Below the pieces are notes generated by a model that saw only the letters and a program-made list of their open reading frames with translations, was not told the origin of the DNA and did no database searches. From assembly GCA_910574805.1 (NCBI GenBank), contig CAJTCV010000015.1, forward strand, positions 1-64,000: 64,000 nt of DNA, in the 5' to 3' direction. The position numbers and the translations under genes are program-made. Source of the DNA: Lachnospiraceae bacterium (GTDB lineage Bacteria > Bacillota > Clostridia > Lachnospirales > Lachnospiraceae). Positions 41,821 through 51,324 of this stretch are shown here, one piece after another; positions within the stretch are counted from its first letter, which is position 1; each line of letters begins with the position of its first letter.

Positions 41821-42437
41821 TCCGGTCTGACAAAATAAAACGGATCCTCTTCTGTGTGATGCAGAAAATGCATCATCAGATAACCACAGTTCATGGACAC
41901 GTTCTCTTCCTTCAGGATCCTCCGGATCTCTTCCCGGTCCGCAAGGACCACCTCCAGCTGTTCATTTGCCTCCAGTCCTTCTGCCGAGACCGTACCTGCA
42001 GCATAGCCATAGACAGTCGCACAGGATTCATCCGTCATACCGATGGTGGTGAAAAACGGCTTGTGATACATCTCGTCCACCTGCAGAGGCTCAAAATCAA
42101 GTCCGGTCTCCTCCTTTAACTCCCTTGCGCCTGCTTGGGCATACGTCTCTCCCTCGTCCACCAGTCCTGCCGGCAGCTCATAGATATAGTCGTCGATGGA
42201 AAGGCGGTACTGGCGGACCAGCACCATTCGGTCACGTTTTTCTCCATAGATACTGTAGATGATCACACCGTCCGGTTTGTTGATTCGGGTCTTCATCTTC
42301 AGATGCTCCGCGTCCTTCCCCCTGGATGCCACGTGATACAGCTTTTTCTCGCCCAGCTTGTTCTCATAATGCAGGTCATACATATTCAGGAAACGATTGT
42401 CCGTTGTCTTTTCGATGGAAAGAATATGATTGCCCAT
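41817..42437 (-). CDS. NUDIX hydrolase, ADP-ribose pyrophosphatase-like
   Basis: 206 aa. Nudix box GLVDEGETYAQAGARELKEE followed by TGL carries the G-x5-E-x7-REx2EExG catalytic pattern. Flanking sequence (VRQYRLSIDDYIYELPAGLV and KPFFTTIGMTDE) places it with ADP-ribose/nucleoside-diphosphate-sugar pyrophosphatases. Located two bases after rsfS and overlapping the AEC gene. Confidence 0.9.
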   Translation of the reverse strand: MGNHILSIEKTTDNRFLNMYDLHYENKLGEKKLYHVASRGKDAEHLKMKTRINKPDGVIIYSIYGEKRDRMVLVRQYRLSIDDYIYELPAGLVDEGETYAQAGARELKEETGLDFEPLQVDEMYHKPFFTTIGMTDESCATVYGYAAGTVSAEGLEANEQLEVVLADREEIRRILKEENVSMNCGYLMMHFLHHTEEDPFYFVRPE

Positions 42438-42439
42438 TT

Positions 42440-42802
42440 TTACGCCTCCAGATCTACTTTTTCCACCAGGTTGCCGTCTCTCCAGATCCGCTCCAGATCG
42501 TAGAACAGACGGTTTTCTTCGTCAAAAATATGGATGATGATATCCTGATAATCCATCAGAATCCAGTTGGCGGTCTGGTAGCCCTCCACCTGCTTCGGAG
42601 TATGGCCCGCTTTGCCAAGCCTCTCTTCTACTTCATCCGCCATGGCCTGCACCTGATTGCGGTTGCTGCCGGACGCAATAATGAAATAGTCCGCCAGAAC
42701 AGAGACATCCGAGATGTCCAGAAGCTTCAGATCCTTCGCCTTTTTCTCTTCCAGGGCACTGACTGCGATCTTCGCCATTTCCTTTGAGCTTTTTTCTACC
42801 AT
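42440..42802 (-). CDS. rsfS: Ribosome silencing factor
   Basis: 120 aa from ATG 42802 (AAAGGAGGG site). RsfS/Iojap binds L14 on the large subunit and blocks subunit joining when nutrients are scarce. Motifs: EEKKAKDLKLLDISDVSVLADYF and SNRNQVQAMADEVEE, then QTANWILMDYQDIIIHIFDE. Follows yqeK closely, as in most Firmicutes. Confidence 0.93.
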   Translation of the reverse strand: MVEKSSKEMAKIAVSALEEKKAKDLKLLDISDVSVLADYFIIASGSNRNQVQAMADEVEERLGKAGHTPKQVEGYQTANWILMDYQDIIIHIFDEENRLFYDLERIWRDGNLVEKVDLEA

Positions 42803-42840
42803 AGATACCCTCCTTTGCTTCTTAAATAAACATGCCACAT

Positions 42841-43434
42841 TTATTCTTCCGCAGACACGCTGCATTTCTGTATATAATAATCATACGTCTTTTTGGTCAT
42901 GGAGTCAACATGTTCCGGAGAATCTCCCAGATATCCCAGCGTATCCCTGAGGATCATAACCAGCGCTTCGTCCAGATCCACAAAAGCCTTCTGACGAATC
43001 ATGGGCAGATGAGGCGCCTTGTCCCTTTTTGGCTCAATATAATCCGCAATATAGACGATCTTGTCCAGAAGCGTCATCTCCGGCCGTCCGGTCGTATGCC
43101 AGCGGATGGCATTCAGGATCTCTTCGTCTTCAATGTCATATTTCTTCCTGGCGAGAAACGCCCCCAGCTTTGCGTGGAGCATAAAGGGATTCTTCCGCTC
43201 CAGCTCCGTGATCTCCAGATGATGCTTCTCTGCCATCTTCAGTTTTTTTGCATTGGGCATGCATTTGGCACAGTCATGCATCAACCCGGCAAGCATGGCT
43301 TTGTCCAGATCACAGCCATAGCGCATGGCCAGCGCTCCGCAGGTATACATCACACCCAGCGTATGCTCAAACCGGCTGTCATCCATTTCCTTTTTCAGAT
43401 CTTTTTTCAAATCCTTGATACAGATCGCGTCCAT
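42841..43434 (-). CDS. yqeK: HD-domain bis(5'-nucleosyl)-tetraphosphatase
   Basis: 197 aa. HD hydrolase of the YqeK family, which cleaves Ap4A symmetrically to ADP. Metal ligands: His in RFEHTLGVMYTCGALAMRYG, the MHDCAK HD pair, IRWHTTGRPEMTLLDKIVYI with the later His and Asp, and ADYIEPKR. Between nadD and rsfS, the usual Firmicute order (an LCP-family gene often found next to yqeK is absent). Confidence 0.92.
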   Translation of the reverse strand: MDAICIKDLKKDLKKEMDDSRFEHTLGVMYTCGALAMRYGCDLDKAMLAGLMHDCAKCMPNAKKLKMAEKHHLEITELERKNPFMLHAKLGAFLARKKYDIEDEEILNAIRWHTTGRPEMTLLDKIVYIADYIEPKRDKAPHLPMIRQKAFVDLDEALVMILRDTLGYLGDSPEHVDSMTKKTYDYYIQKCSVSAEE

Positions 43435-43499
43435 CCCTGATCCTCCTGATGAAAGTTTGCTTTAATTATCTGTGCATGCAAAAGAAACCGACAGCTGTA

Positions 43500-44132
43500 T
43501 TACACCGTGCTTCCGCACGGACGATACAGTTTCTGACGGTTCATGTATTCTGCCACGGCAGCAGGCACCAGATGCGACACATCTTTCCCCTCAGCCAGCA
43601 GCCTGCGGATATCTTCCGAGGCGATATCCATGTGCGGAGTATCCAGCATATGAATCCGAGCGCCGTAACGCTCTTCCAGTTCCCGGATCCGAAGCCGGAT
43701 CTCTGCTCTCTGGTGATGGTCCCTCACTGCCGCCAGCAGGATACATTCCCGGCTGATGATCCCCGGCTCCTTCCAGCTGTCGAATTCAAAGAGGGAATCC
43801 GCTCCCATGATAAAATAAAACAGGGTGCCCGGATATTGTCTGTTCAGGTATCCAAGAGTCTCATACGTATAATGATATTCCTGTACGGATCCTTCCACAT
43901 CACAGAGCTTCACATATGGAATGTCCCGAATCGCCAGCCGCAGCATCTCCATGCGGCATTCCACATCTGCCTGACGGCTGTCCCGCTTGTGAGGCGGTCT
44001 CCCGTTGGGCAGCATCCAGATCTCATCCAGCGAAAACTGCTCATATGCCTGCCTTGCCAGCGCAAGATGTGCATTGTGGACCGGATCAAAGGTCCCGCCC
44101 ATGATGCCGACTGCTCTCCCTGTATCTGCCAT
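43500..44132 (-). CDS. nadD: Nicotinate-nucleotide adenylyltransferase
   Basis: 210 aa from ATG 44132; a GTG nine bases upstream overlaps the binding site. NadD adenylates nicotinate mononucleotide in NAD synthesis. GIMGGTFDPVHNAHLALARQ contains the nucleotidyltransferase H-x-x-H signature; PPHKRDSRQADVECRMEMLR and LYFIMGADSLFEFDSWKEP match the substrate loops; ISSxxIRxxL appears as ASEDIRRLLAEGKDVSHLVP. Housekeeping operon member. Confidence 0.95.
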   Translation of the reverse strand: MADTGRAVGIMGGTFDPVHNAHLALARQAYEQFSLDEIWMLPNGRPPHKRDSRQADVECRMEMLRLAIRDIPYVKLCDVEGSVQEYHYTYETLGYLNRQYPGTLFYFIMGADSLFEFDSWKEPGIISRECILLAAVRDHHQRAEIRLRIRELEERYGARIHMLDTPHMDIASEDIRRLLAEGKDVSHLVPAAVAEYMNRQKLYRPCGSTV

Positions 44133-44143
44133 GTGTTCCACCT

Positions 44144-44437
44144 TTACTTCGGAAGGACGATCTTCTTTCTGTCATCCTTTCCTTCTTTATATAATACGAT
44201 TTTCTTGCCGATCACCTGCACCACCTGAGAATGAGTTCTCTCGGATACCAGGCCCGCAAGCTCCCTCGGGTCGTCCAGACAGTTCTGGAGCACGCTGACT
44301 TTGATCAGCTCTCTGGCATCCAGAGCCTCCTTTATCGCAGCCGTGAGCTCCGGTGTCAGACTGTTTTTACCGATCTGAAAAATGGGGGCCATGTTCATGG
44401 CGAGACTTTTCAGATATGCTCTTTGTTTGCTTGTCAT
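44144..44437 (-). CDS. yhbY: YhbY family RNA-binding protein (CRM domain)
   Basis: 97 aa single CRM domain, linked to 50S subunit maturation. Typical KQRAYLKSLAMNMAPIFQIG and the late GKKIVLYKEGK. Between obgE and nadD as in other Firmicutes; GAGG site before the ATG. Confidence 0.93.
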   Translation of the reverse strand: MTSKQRAYLKSLAMNMAPIFQIGKNSLTPELTAAIKEALDARELIKVSVLQNCLDDPRELAGLVSERTHSQVVQVIGKKIVLYKEGKDDRKKIVLPK

Positions 44438-44490
44438 TGCTTTTCCTCTATAAAATCCAAAATATAAATATTCGTTGCACCGCTCATGGC

Positions 44491-45783
<1,293 letters not shown>

Positions 45784-45884
45784 TCACTCTCCTCTGTGCT
45801 GGTAATACCTGTGTCATCAGCCGATGAAGCAATAAAGGGCTCCAAATCTCCCCGACTTGAAGCCCTTTTTCACACAGGATGTTC

Positions 45885-46172
45885 TTATTTTGCCTCTACT
45901 GGAACGACAGAAACCTGCTTTTTGTCTCTGCCCTTTCTCTCAAAACGAACAACGCCGTCTGCCATTGCGAACAGTGTATCATCACCGCCGCGTCCCACAT
46001 TGACACCCGGATGGATCCTGGTTCCGCGCTGTCTGTAAAGGATATTTCCGGCTTTTACAAACTGACCGTCCGCTCTCTTGGCTCCCAGTCTCTTGGACTC
46101 GGAATCTCTGCCGTTCTTGGTAGAACCGACACCTTTCTTATGTGCGAACATCTGAAGGTTCATATTTAACAT
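45885..46172 (-). CDS. rpmA: 50S ribosomal protein L27 with cleavable N-terminal extension
   Basis: 95 aa. Begins [20 protein letters not shown]: the Firmicute pre-sequence [10 protein letters not shown] is present, which the cysteine protease Prp removes after Phe so that mature L27 can reach the peptidyl-transferase centre. The prp gene usually lies between rplU and rpmA; here the gap is only 51 bases and holds no gene. GGGAGG precedes the start. Confidence 0.96.
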   Translation of the reverse strand: MLNMNLQMFAHKKGVGSTKNGRDSESKRLGAKRADGQFVKAGNILYRQRGTRIHPGVNVGRGGDDTLFAMADGVVRFERKGRDKKQVSVVPVEAK

Positions 46173-46223
46173 AGGTCTACACCTCCCTGATTACGTGTAT
46201 AAGTAGTGAAATTACAGTCAAGC

Positions 46224-46532
46224 TTATTTGTTGATCTTCTCGATCTTCACAGCGGTGTACTGCTGTCTGTGGCCGTTTTTCTTATGATAACCGGTTTTTC
46301 TCTTGTACTTGTAAACGATGACCTTCTTCGCTTTTCCGTCACCGATCACAGATGCTTCTACGGTAGCGCCCTCCACTACCGGAGTACCCACGGTAAGAGC
46401 ATCGTCGCATACGGCCAGAACCTGATCGAACACATAACTGGAGCCGGCTTCTGCACCCAGCTTCTCAACCTTGATCACATCGCCCTCGGATACTTTATAC
46501 TGTTTACCACCTGTTGCAATAATCGCGTACAT
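46224..46532 (-). CDS. rplU: 50S ribosomal protein L21
   Basis: 102 aa, full length ([20 protein letters not shown] ... [20 protein letters not shown]). First gene of the leftward rplU-rpmA-obgE-yhbY-nadD-yqeK-rsfS operon. AGGAGG lies upstream; a structured 5' leader of about 75 bases precedes it. Confidence 0.97.
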   Translation of the reverse strand: MYAIIATGGKQYKVSEGDVIKVEKLGAEAGSSYVFDQVLAVCDDALTVGTPVVEGATVEASVIGDGKAKKVIVYKYKRKTGYHKKNGHRQQYTAVKIEKINK

Positions 46533-46609
46533 ATGGCACCTCCTAATACTTTACTCGCTGGCTTCGGTGCTGCAAAAAATGCAGACTTATAACCCCGCCA
46601 TGCGGCATC
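46533..46609 (-). promoter_or_regulatory. Putative L21 autoregulatory leader
   Basis: The leader contains a stable hairpin (CTGCA, T-loop, TGCAG around 46569-46584) and GC-rich segments (ATGCCGCATGGCGGGG) upstream of AGGAGG. Known: rplU in Firmicutes often carries an RNA leader bound by L21. Assignment here is from position and general form only. Confidence 0.45.
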
Positions 46610-46615
46610 TGTTAT

Positions 46616-46644
46616 ATCTTACACGGTTTCCGGCAGCCTGTCAA
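46616..46644 (-). promoter_or_regulatory. Promoter of the rplU operon
   Basis: Minus strand TTGACA (complement of 46639-46644), 17 bases, TAAGAT (complement of 46616-46621). It lies just downstream of the type VII-linked operon's last gene (46684) without a clear terminator between. Confidence 0.75.
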
Positions 46645-46683
46645 GCGTTAAATTTCTGAATTTTCCAGTTTTTCCTGTCCGGA

Positions 46684-47187
46684 TCAGTCTTCCTCTGCAA
46701 TTTCTGCTCCACAGGCGGTGCAGAACCTGGAATCTTCCTCTATGGGTTCTCCACAGGCAGGACACTTTTTCTCTTCCGGCAGTCTGACGGCAGACACTTC
46801 CGATTCACCGCCTTCCACCGGCTCCGGCACACTCTGTTCCGATTTTGTACCGCACTGATTGCAGAACGCGGCATCTCTCGGGATCTTCGCTCCGCAGTTC
46901 CGGCAGATCCGGATTCCTTCCACCTCATTGATCTTCTCTTCCAGTTCCCGAATCCGCTTCTTTGCTTCCCGGACCTTGTCAAACCATTCAGAATATGCTT
47001 CTGCCTCTGCCTGAAGCTGACTGTCATATGCCAGCTTTCCGATCTCCTGGTAAGCAAGCTGAATATTATTTTCCTCCGTGCTGATCTGCCCTTTCAGCTG
47101 CATGGTTTCTGCCAGCACCTTTGCTTTCTGAGTCGCTTCTTTTCCCTTTTCAGATATGGTCTTTCCCAATGTGTCAAAAAATGCCAT
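46684..47187 (-). CDS. Coiled-coil protein with two zinc ribbons
   Basis: 167 aa. The first 100 residues are helical coiled coil (TISEKGKEATQKAKVLAETM; KVREAKKRIRELEEKINEVE); then two zinc ribbons, CRNCGAKIPRDAAFCNQCG and CPACGEPIEEDSRFCTACG, joined by an acidic linker. No membrane segment. Last gene of the type VII-linked operon, 23 bases after the zinc-ribbon membrane protein. Probably a scaffold or adaptor of the system; mechanism unknown. Confidence 0.75.
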   Translation of the reverse strand: MAFFDTLGKTISEKGKEATQKAKVLAETMQLKGQISTEENNIQLAYQEIGKLAYDSQLQAEAEAYSEWFDKVREAKKRIRELEEKINEVEGIRICRNCGAKIPRDAAFCNQCGTKSEQSVPEPVEGGESEVSAVRLPEEKKCPACGEPIEEDSRFCTACGAEIAEED

Positions 47188-47251
47188 TCTTGTGTTCCTC
47201 CTTATGATCGTTAAATTTCTGTCATTTCCAGATCGGCCGTCTGTACCGTAC

Positions 47252-47629
47252 TCACAGATTCCCGCTGCCCGGAGTTCCGCTTTCCTTTTGCTCCTGTTCT
47301 TTGACGCGGCATCCGCAGTTTTTGCAGAATACCGCTTCCGGCTTCAACCGGGTCCCGCAGTTCGGACAGAGGATCTCTGTCTTTGTCTCTGTGGTTACTT
47401 TTTCCTGAACTTCTTCTTTCAGATCCTCCTTTTTCACCTTTTTCTTCCCCATATAGATACCGCCGGCCAGAAAAACCAGCGCCAGCGCCCATAAAATAAG
47501 ATAGAACCAGTAAAACCTTCCGAAGAAAGAATGGGCGAACAGGAGTCTGCTTCCCCATGTTCGGATTCGGATCCATCCGCCGGTCAGGAACAGAAGCGCG
47601 CTGCATACAAACAGTAAGATCCTAATCAT
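47252..47629 (-). CDS. Small membrane protein with C-terminal zinc ribbon
   Basis: 125 aa. Two membrane helices (ILLFVCSALLFLTGGWIRI; FYWFYLILWALALVFLAGGI) then a charged linker and a zinc ribbon (CPNCGTRLKPEAVFCKNCG) in the cytoplasm. Overlaps the VWA-TPR gene by eight bases. The shared ribbon type with the next gene suggests these two products interact. Confidence 0.75.
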   Translation of the reverse strand: MIRILLFVCSALLFLTGGWIRIRTWGSRLLFAHSFFGRFYWFYLILWALALVFLAGGIYMGKKKVKKEDLKEEVQEKVTTETKTEILCPNCGTRLKPEAVFCKNCGCRVKEQEQKESGTPGSGNL

Positions 47630-49802
47630 TTCCCGTCACTTCCCTTCCTGAGCCTCCGATCTCCCGATAGAAATCCATACGCTTTTCCATCTGTTCCTCC
47701 CACAGGATATCCTCATCCGGTACACCCACCGTGTATTCGGACTCGTCATACGCCTCGTCTTTCCACTGCACTTTCGCGCTCCGGTCATAGATCTTCACGT
47801 CTTTTCCAACGGTCAGCCGGATTACATAATCCTGAAACATATACTGACCGATCTGCCGGTAGATGGCTCCAAGGCCTGAAGTGTCCACGGCCTGCATGTA
47901 GACGCCGCCTGTCGCCTCCGAGATCCCTCTCAGATATTCGCTGTCCGCATATCCGACTCCTACGGAATATACTTTGATTCCTCTGCCCGCCAGCTGATTT
48001 TTAATAGTTTCAATCTGTGAAGTATCCGAGTCCTCCCCGTCTGACAGAAGTATGATCGCCTGGCTTCCCGTTCCGCCCTGCAGTACCTCCATACCTGCAC
48101 GGAGTCCGTCCGATATATTCGTCCCCCCGTCTGCGGTCAGACTGTCGATGCCTCTTGACAGAACGCCGGAAGACTCCGTAAGCTCCGAGACGATCTCTGC
48201 AGAATTCTCAAATTTCACAAGTCCTGCCTGAACCTGTCTTCCGGTCAGCATATTCAGCAGATTTCCCGCTGCGCTCTTCGCATGCTCCAGAGCTTCTCCC
48301 TCCATACTGCCGCTCACGTCCAGGACAAAACACAGGGATAATTCCTGCTCTTCCCCGCCCTCACCTGCTTTTAAAAATTCAAAATCCGGAATCGCCTCTC
48401 CAAGTTCGTATACGGACAGATCCTCTTTTTCCAGAGAGATGTCCTCCGGCAGCGCCGTGGTCAGATGGATATCGATCTGCGGAAACTTTCGGGTGTCCAC
48501 ATAACGGATCAGAAGCATCTCCCGGTATTCCCGGACCGACTGTATCATAAAATCACAAAAGTTCTGATACTCTGGTTCATAGAAGTAAGCAGAATATGAA
48601 TTTTCAAGGGACAGTCCCTGTGTAAGACCATAGACCGCCGCATCCGCCGCATGGTCCAGCTTTGAGGCTGTATCCCATCTGTTCTCCGGCACTTCCCCGG
48701 AAGCAGTCTGATTATAAGCCTCCAGAAGCTTCCGAAGTTCCGGTCCCAGATATTCCGTCCGTTCTTCCCTGACGCTCTCGGAAAGAAGCCGGTTCACAAT
48801 CTCACCGGCGGTCTCCCGCTCTCCCATCCGGTAATACAGGTACGCCATCTGAAATTCATATCCCGCATGTTCTCCCTGGGGTTTCCGGGATTTCATATAA
48901 TTCACAGCCCTCTGATATGGAATCTTTTCTCTTCTGCTGTAAAGTTCCTTCGCCTCATCCTGTTTTTTGTCCAGCCTTTTCTCGATGCCGGAACTGTTTC
49001 TGCCTTCTGCCAGAGCCTGCTCCAGTTCCTGCTGCAGCTCATTGATCTCTTCCGTTATCTTTGAAATACGTTCCTCCAGGGCGGACAGTTCCGAATCTTC
49101 TTCCCGGGAAATACTGTTCAGATAATATTCCGACACTGCATTGGCGGCTGCCATCCGGTTCGGCAGGGAATCGTCCTTTTTCACGATCTGCTGCGCATAC
49201 AGGGCTGCCTGCCTGGTATCTCCCTGCAGCATGCTTCCATACGCTTTTGCTTTCAGAGATACTACATCTTTTGCATTCTCAAGCTTCTGCATTCCCTCTT
49301 CCAGCGCCGCCGGATCCCACCCGGAATCATATGTCTGCTCCATGCTCAGAATCTCCAGAGCGGCCTCCAGCCGCTCCCTGCCGCTCTCCGAAACCCTGAT
49401 CTGCTCCTTCACCTGATTATGAAGCCGAAGCAGCGCAACCATATCCCCACCGGAAGCGCTTCCTTTCCTGGCATACTCACAGATTTCCGCAGTCAGACTG
49501 TTGTCGCTTTTCTTCAGCCAGGCGTTCCCATATGCCTCTGCATTCAGAAAATCCTCTTCATAACAGAAGCTCAGAAGAATCAGCTGTATGGAAGTATCAT
49601 TGGAAGAAACCTCCAGCGCCTGAGACGCCATATTTCTGCCTCTGGCATAGAATCCCCGCTCCAGAAAGCAGCTGGCAGCATAATTTTCATCCTGTACGAT
49701 GCCTTTCTTTCTGTAAAACCGGTATCCGGATATCCCGGCTGCCGCGATCAGGAGCAGGAGCAGGAAGAATACTGCCATTTTCTTTTTGCTTATTTTCTTC
49801 AT
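47622..49802 (-). CDS. Membrane-anchored TPR-like and von Willebrand A domain protein
   Basis: 726 aa. N-terminal signal anchor (MAVFFLLLLLIAAAGISGYR), then about 420 residues of TPR-like and coiled-coil helices (SRFLERGFYARGRN-type repeats; ISKITEEINELQQELEQALA), then a VWA domain near 470-660: MIDAS CFVLDVSGSMEGEALEHAKS, DGGTNISDGLRAG, IILLSDGEDSDTSQ. The MIDAS is complete, so metal-dependent protein binding is likely. Extracytoplasmic. Coupled by overlap to genes on both sides. One of two VWA proteins in the operon. Confidence 0.85.
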   Translation of the reverse strand: MKKISKKKMAVFFLLLLLIAAAGISGYRFYRKKGIVQDENYAASCFLERGFYARGRNMASQALEVSSNDTSIQLILLSFCYEEDFLNAEAYGNAWLKKSDNSLTAEICEYARKGSASGGDMVALLRLHNQVKEQIRVSESGRERLEAALEILSMEQTYDSGWDPAALEEGMQKLENAKDVVSLKAKAYGSMLQGDTRQAALYAQQIVKKDDSLPNRMAAANAVSEYYLNSISREEDSELSALEERISKITEEINELQQELEQALAEGRNSSGIEKRLDKKQDEAKELYSRREKIPYQRAVNYMKSRKPQGEHAGYEFQMAYLYYRMGERETAGEIVNRLLSESVREERTEYLGPELRKLLEAYNQTASGEVPENRWDTASKLDHAADAAVYGLTQGLSLENSYSAYFYEPEYQNFCDFMIQSVREYREMLLIRYVDTRKFPQIDIHLTTALPEDISLEKEDLSVYELGEAIPDFEFLKAGEGGEEQELSLCFVLDVSGSMEGEALEHAKSAAGNLLNMLTGRQVQAGLVKFENSAEIVSELTESSGVLSRGIDSLTADGGTNISDGLRAGMEVLQGGTGSQAIILLSDGEDSDTSQIETIKNQLAGRGIKVYSVGVGYADSEYLRGISEATGGVYMQAVDTSGLGAIYRQIGQYMFQDYVIRLTVGKDVKIYDRSAKVQWKDEAYDESEYTVGVPDEDILWEEQMEKRMDFYREIGGSGREVTGND

Positions 49803-51277
49803 CCTTCGCCTCCTTTTTCGGGCAGAACATCTGTTCTCGTGAGTCTCGGAAAGATTGCCTGAAATATGGACAGGTCATTCAGGGCGTTTCCTCTCATCAT
49901 CAGTACCCGCAGATTCATAAGTCCGTTAAGCGGCGCAAGATCCGTCACACGGTTTTCATACATCCAGAGCTCTTCCAGTTCTGCAAGGCCTGCCAGCGGA
50001 CCAAGGTCACTGACTGCATTGCCGGAGAGATCCAGATACCGGAGCCCGGTCAGTCCGGACAGCGGCTCCAGACTGCTCACCTGATTTCCCCAGAAGCTCA
50101 GGGAAGTGAGGTTCGTAAGGCCGGATACCGGCGTCAGATCGCTGATCTGATTCCAGCCGACGCTCAGCTGTTTCAGAGAAGCAAGCCCCCGCAGCGGTTC
50201 TATGGAATCCAGATCATCATGCAGCAGAGACAACGCAGTCAGACGGCTGCAGGACTCGATCCCGTTCAGAGACAGATGATTCTGATAGGCCACTTCCAGC
50301 TCTGTCAAAAAAGGCATATGGATCAGATCCTCCAGCGTGGCAAGCTCTCCGGCCTCCGCAGAAGCATAGCCGTAGATCTGATAACCGGTCTCTGTAAACG
50401 TCGTGCCTCCAAGCTGATTTCCTTCTTCGTTTTCTCCCTCTCTTCCCACGGCCCGAAGAGATGTAACCGCGGCGACGTCTTCATTATACAGAGGCCCGTT
50501 CCATATCCCAAGCTTCTGCCGCACCAGCGATTCCATGACCGGATCGACAAACTCGATCTCTTCCCGTCTCCGGCTGATCTGGTATTCTGCAGACGCAGTC
50601 TCGCTGACGTAACCCATGGAATTGATCACCTTCGCCCGAAGCGCCGTTGTGCCTGAGGGCAGAATCAGCGGATTTTGATAAATCAGACTGTTCTCATCCG
50701 GTTCACTTCCGTCCAGAGAATAAAAGATCACTTCCTCTCCGTGTTCTGCCGATATTTCCACTGCCTGCCAGGTGTCATAAGTTCCGGCTGCCAGAGAAAA
50801 TACCGGCGGTTTCGGCCTGGTCCTCTCATACATCTCCTGTACAGATGTATCCTCTGTTCTGGCAACCGCCTCTTCCAGCAGTTTTTTTGCGTCCTCCAGA
50901 CGTTCCAGACGGACATACAGCTCCGCCAGATCCTGATAAAACGATCCATCCGACGGAAAACGCTCTGTCATGTCCAGATAGACCGCCTCCGCCTGTTCGT
51001 ACTGTTCCGCCCCCTCATAAGCACGGGCAAGGCCTGCGGAAGCCTCTTTATTCCGGGGATCAATTCCCACTGCTTTCTGAAACGCCACTGCCGCCTCTTC
51101 ATAATTCAGTTCTTCCAGATACCGTTCTCCCAGATCAATGTATTCTGCAAGACGCGCCGCACTGGTGCGGGAAAAACACAGATAAGTAATGAGCCCGGCC
51201 GCCGCCAGAATACAGGCGAAACTCAGGAGGAACGCTTTGCCCGGAGGTTTCGGTATGTTTAGCCGCTTTTGTTCCAT
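49799..51277 (-). CDS. TPR, chitobiase-C-like and internalin-type LRR surface protein
   Basis: 492 aa. Membrane helix at residues 15-35 (AFLLSFACILAAAGLITYLC), the shared TPR module (IDLGERYLEELNYEEAAVAF), more TPRs to about 150, a chitobiase/Fn3-associated beta domain (IFYSLDGSEPDENSLIYQNP), an internalin-like LRR cap (FVDPVMESLVRQKLGI), and five to six 22-residue LRRs (LTNLTSLSFWGNQVSSLEPL pattern). Extracytoplasmic, ligand-binding by design. Overlaps the VWA gene by four bases. A smaller relative with TPR and LRR cap is at 57653. Confidence 0.85.
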   Translation of the reverse strand: MEQKRLNIPKPPGKAFLLSFACILAAAGLITYLCFSRTSAARLAEYIDLGERYLEELNYEEAAVAFQKAVGIDPRNKEASAGLARAYEGAEQYEQAEAVYLDMTERFPSDGSFYQDLAELYVRLERLEDAKKLLEEAVARTEDTSVQEMYERTRPKPPVFSLAAGTYDTWQAVEISAEHGEEVIFYSLDGSEPDENSLIYQNPLILPSGTTALRAKVINSMGYVSETASAEYQISRRREEIEFVDPVMESLVRQKLGIWNGPLYNEDVAAVTSLRAVGREGENEEGNQLGGTTFTETGYQIYGYASAEAGELATLEDLIHMPFLTELEVAYQNHLSLNGIESCSRLTALSLLHDDLDSIEPLRGLASLKQLSVGWNQISDLTPVSGLTNLTSLSFWGNQVSSLEPLSGLTGLRYLDLSGNAVSDLGPLAGLAELEELWMYENRVTDLAPLNGLMNLRVLMMRGNALNDLSIFQAIFPRLTRTDVLPEKGGEG

Positions 51278-51324
51278 CTTCTTTTGTTCCTTTCATAAAG
51301 TCATCATGGAAACAATTTATACGC

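Noticed and set aside
46173-46223. A prp gene between rplU and rpmA
   Set aside because: Only 51 bases, no reading frame of sufficient length.
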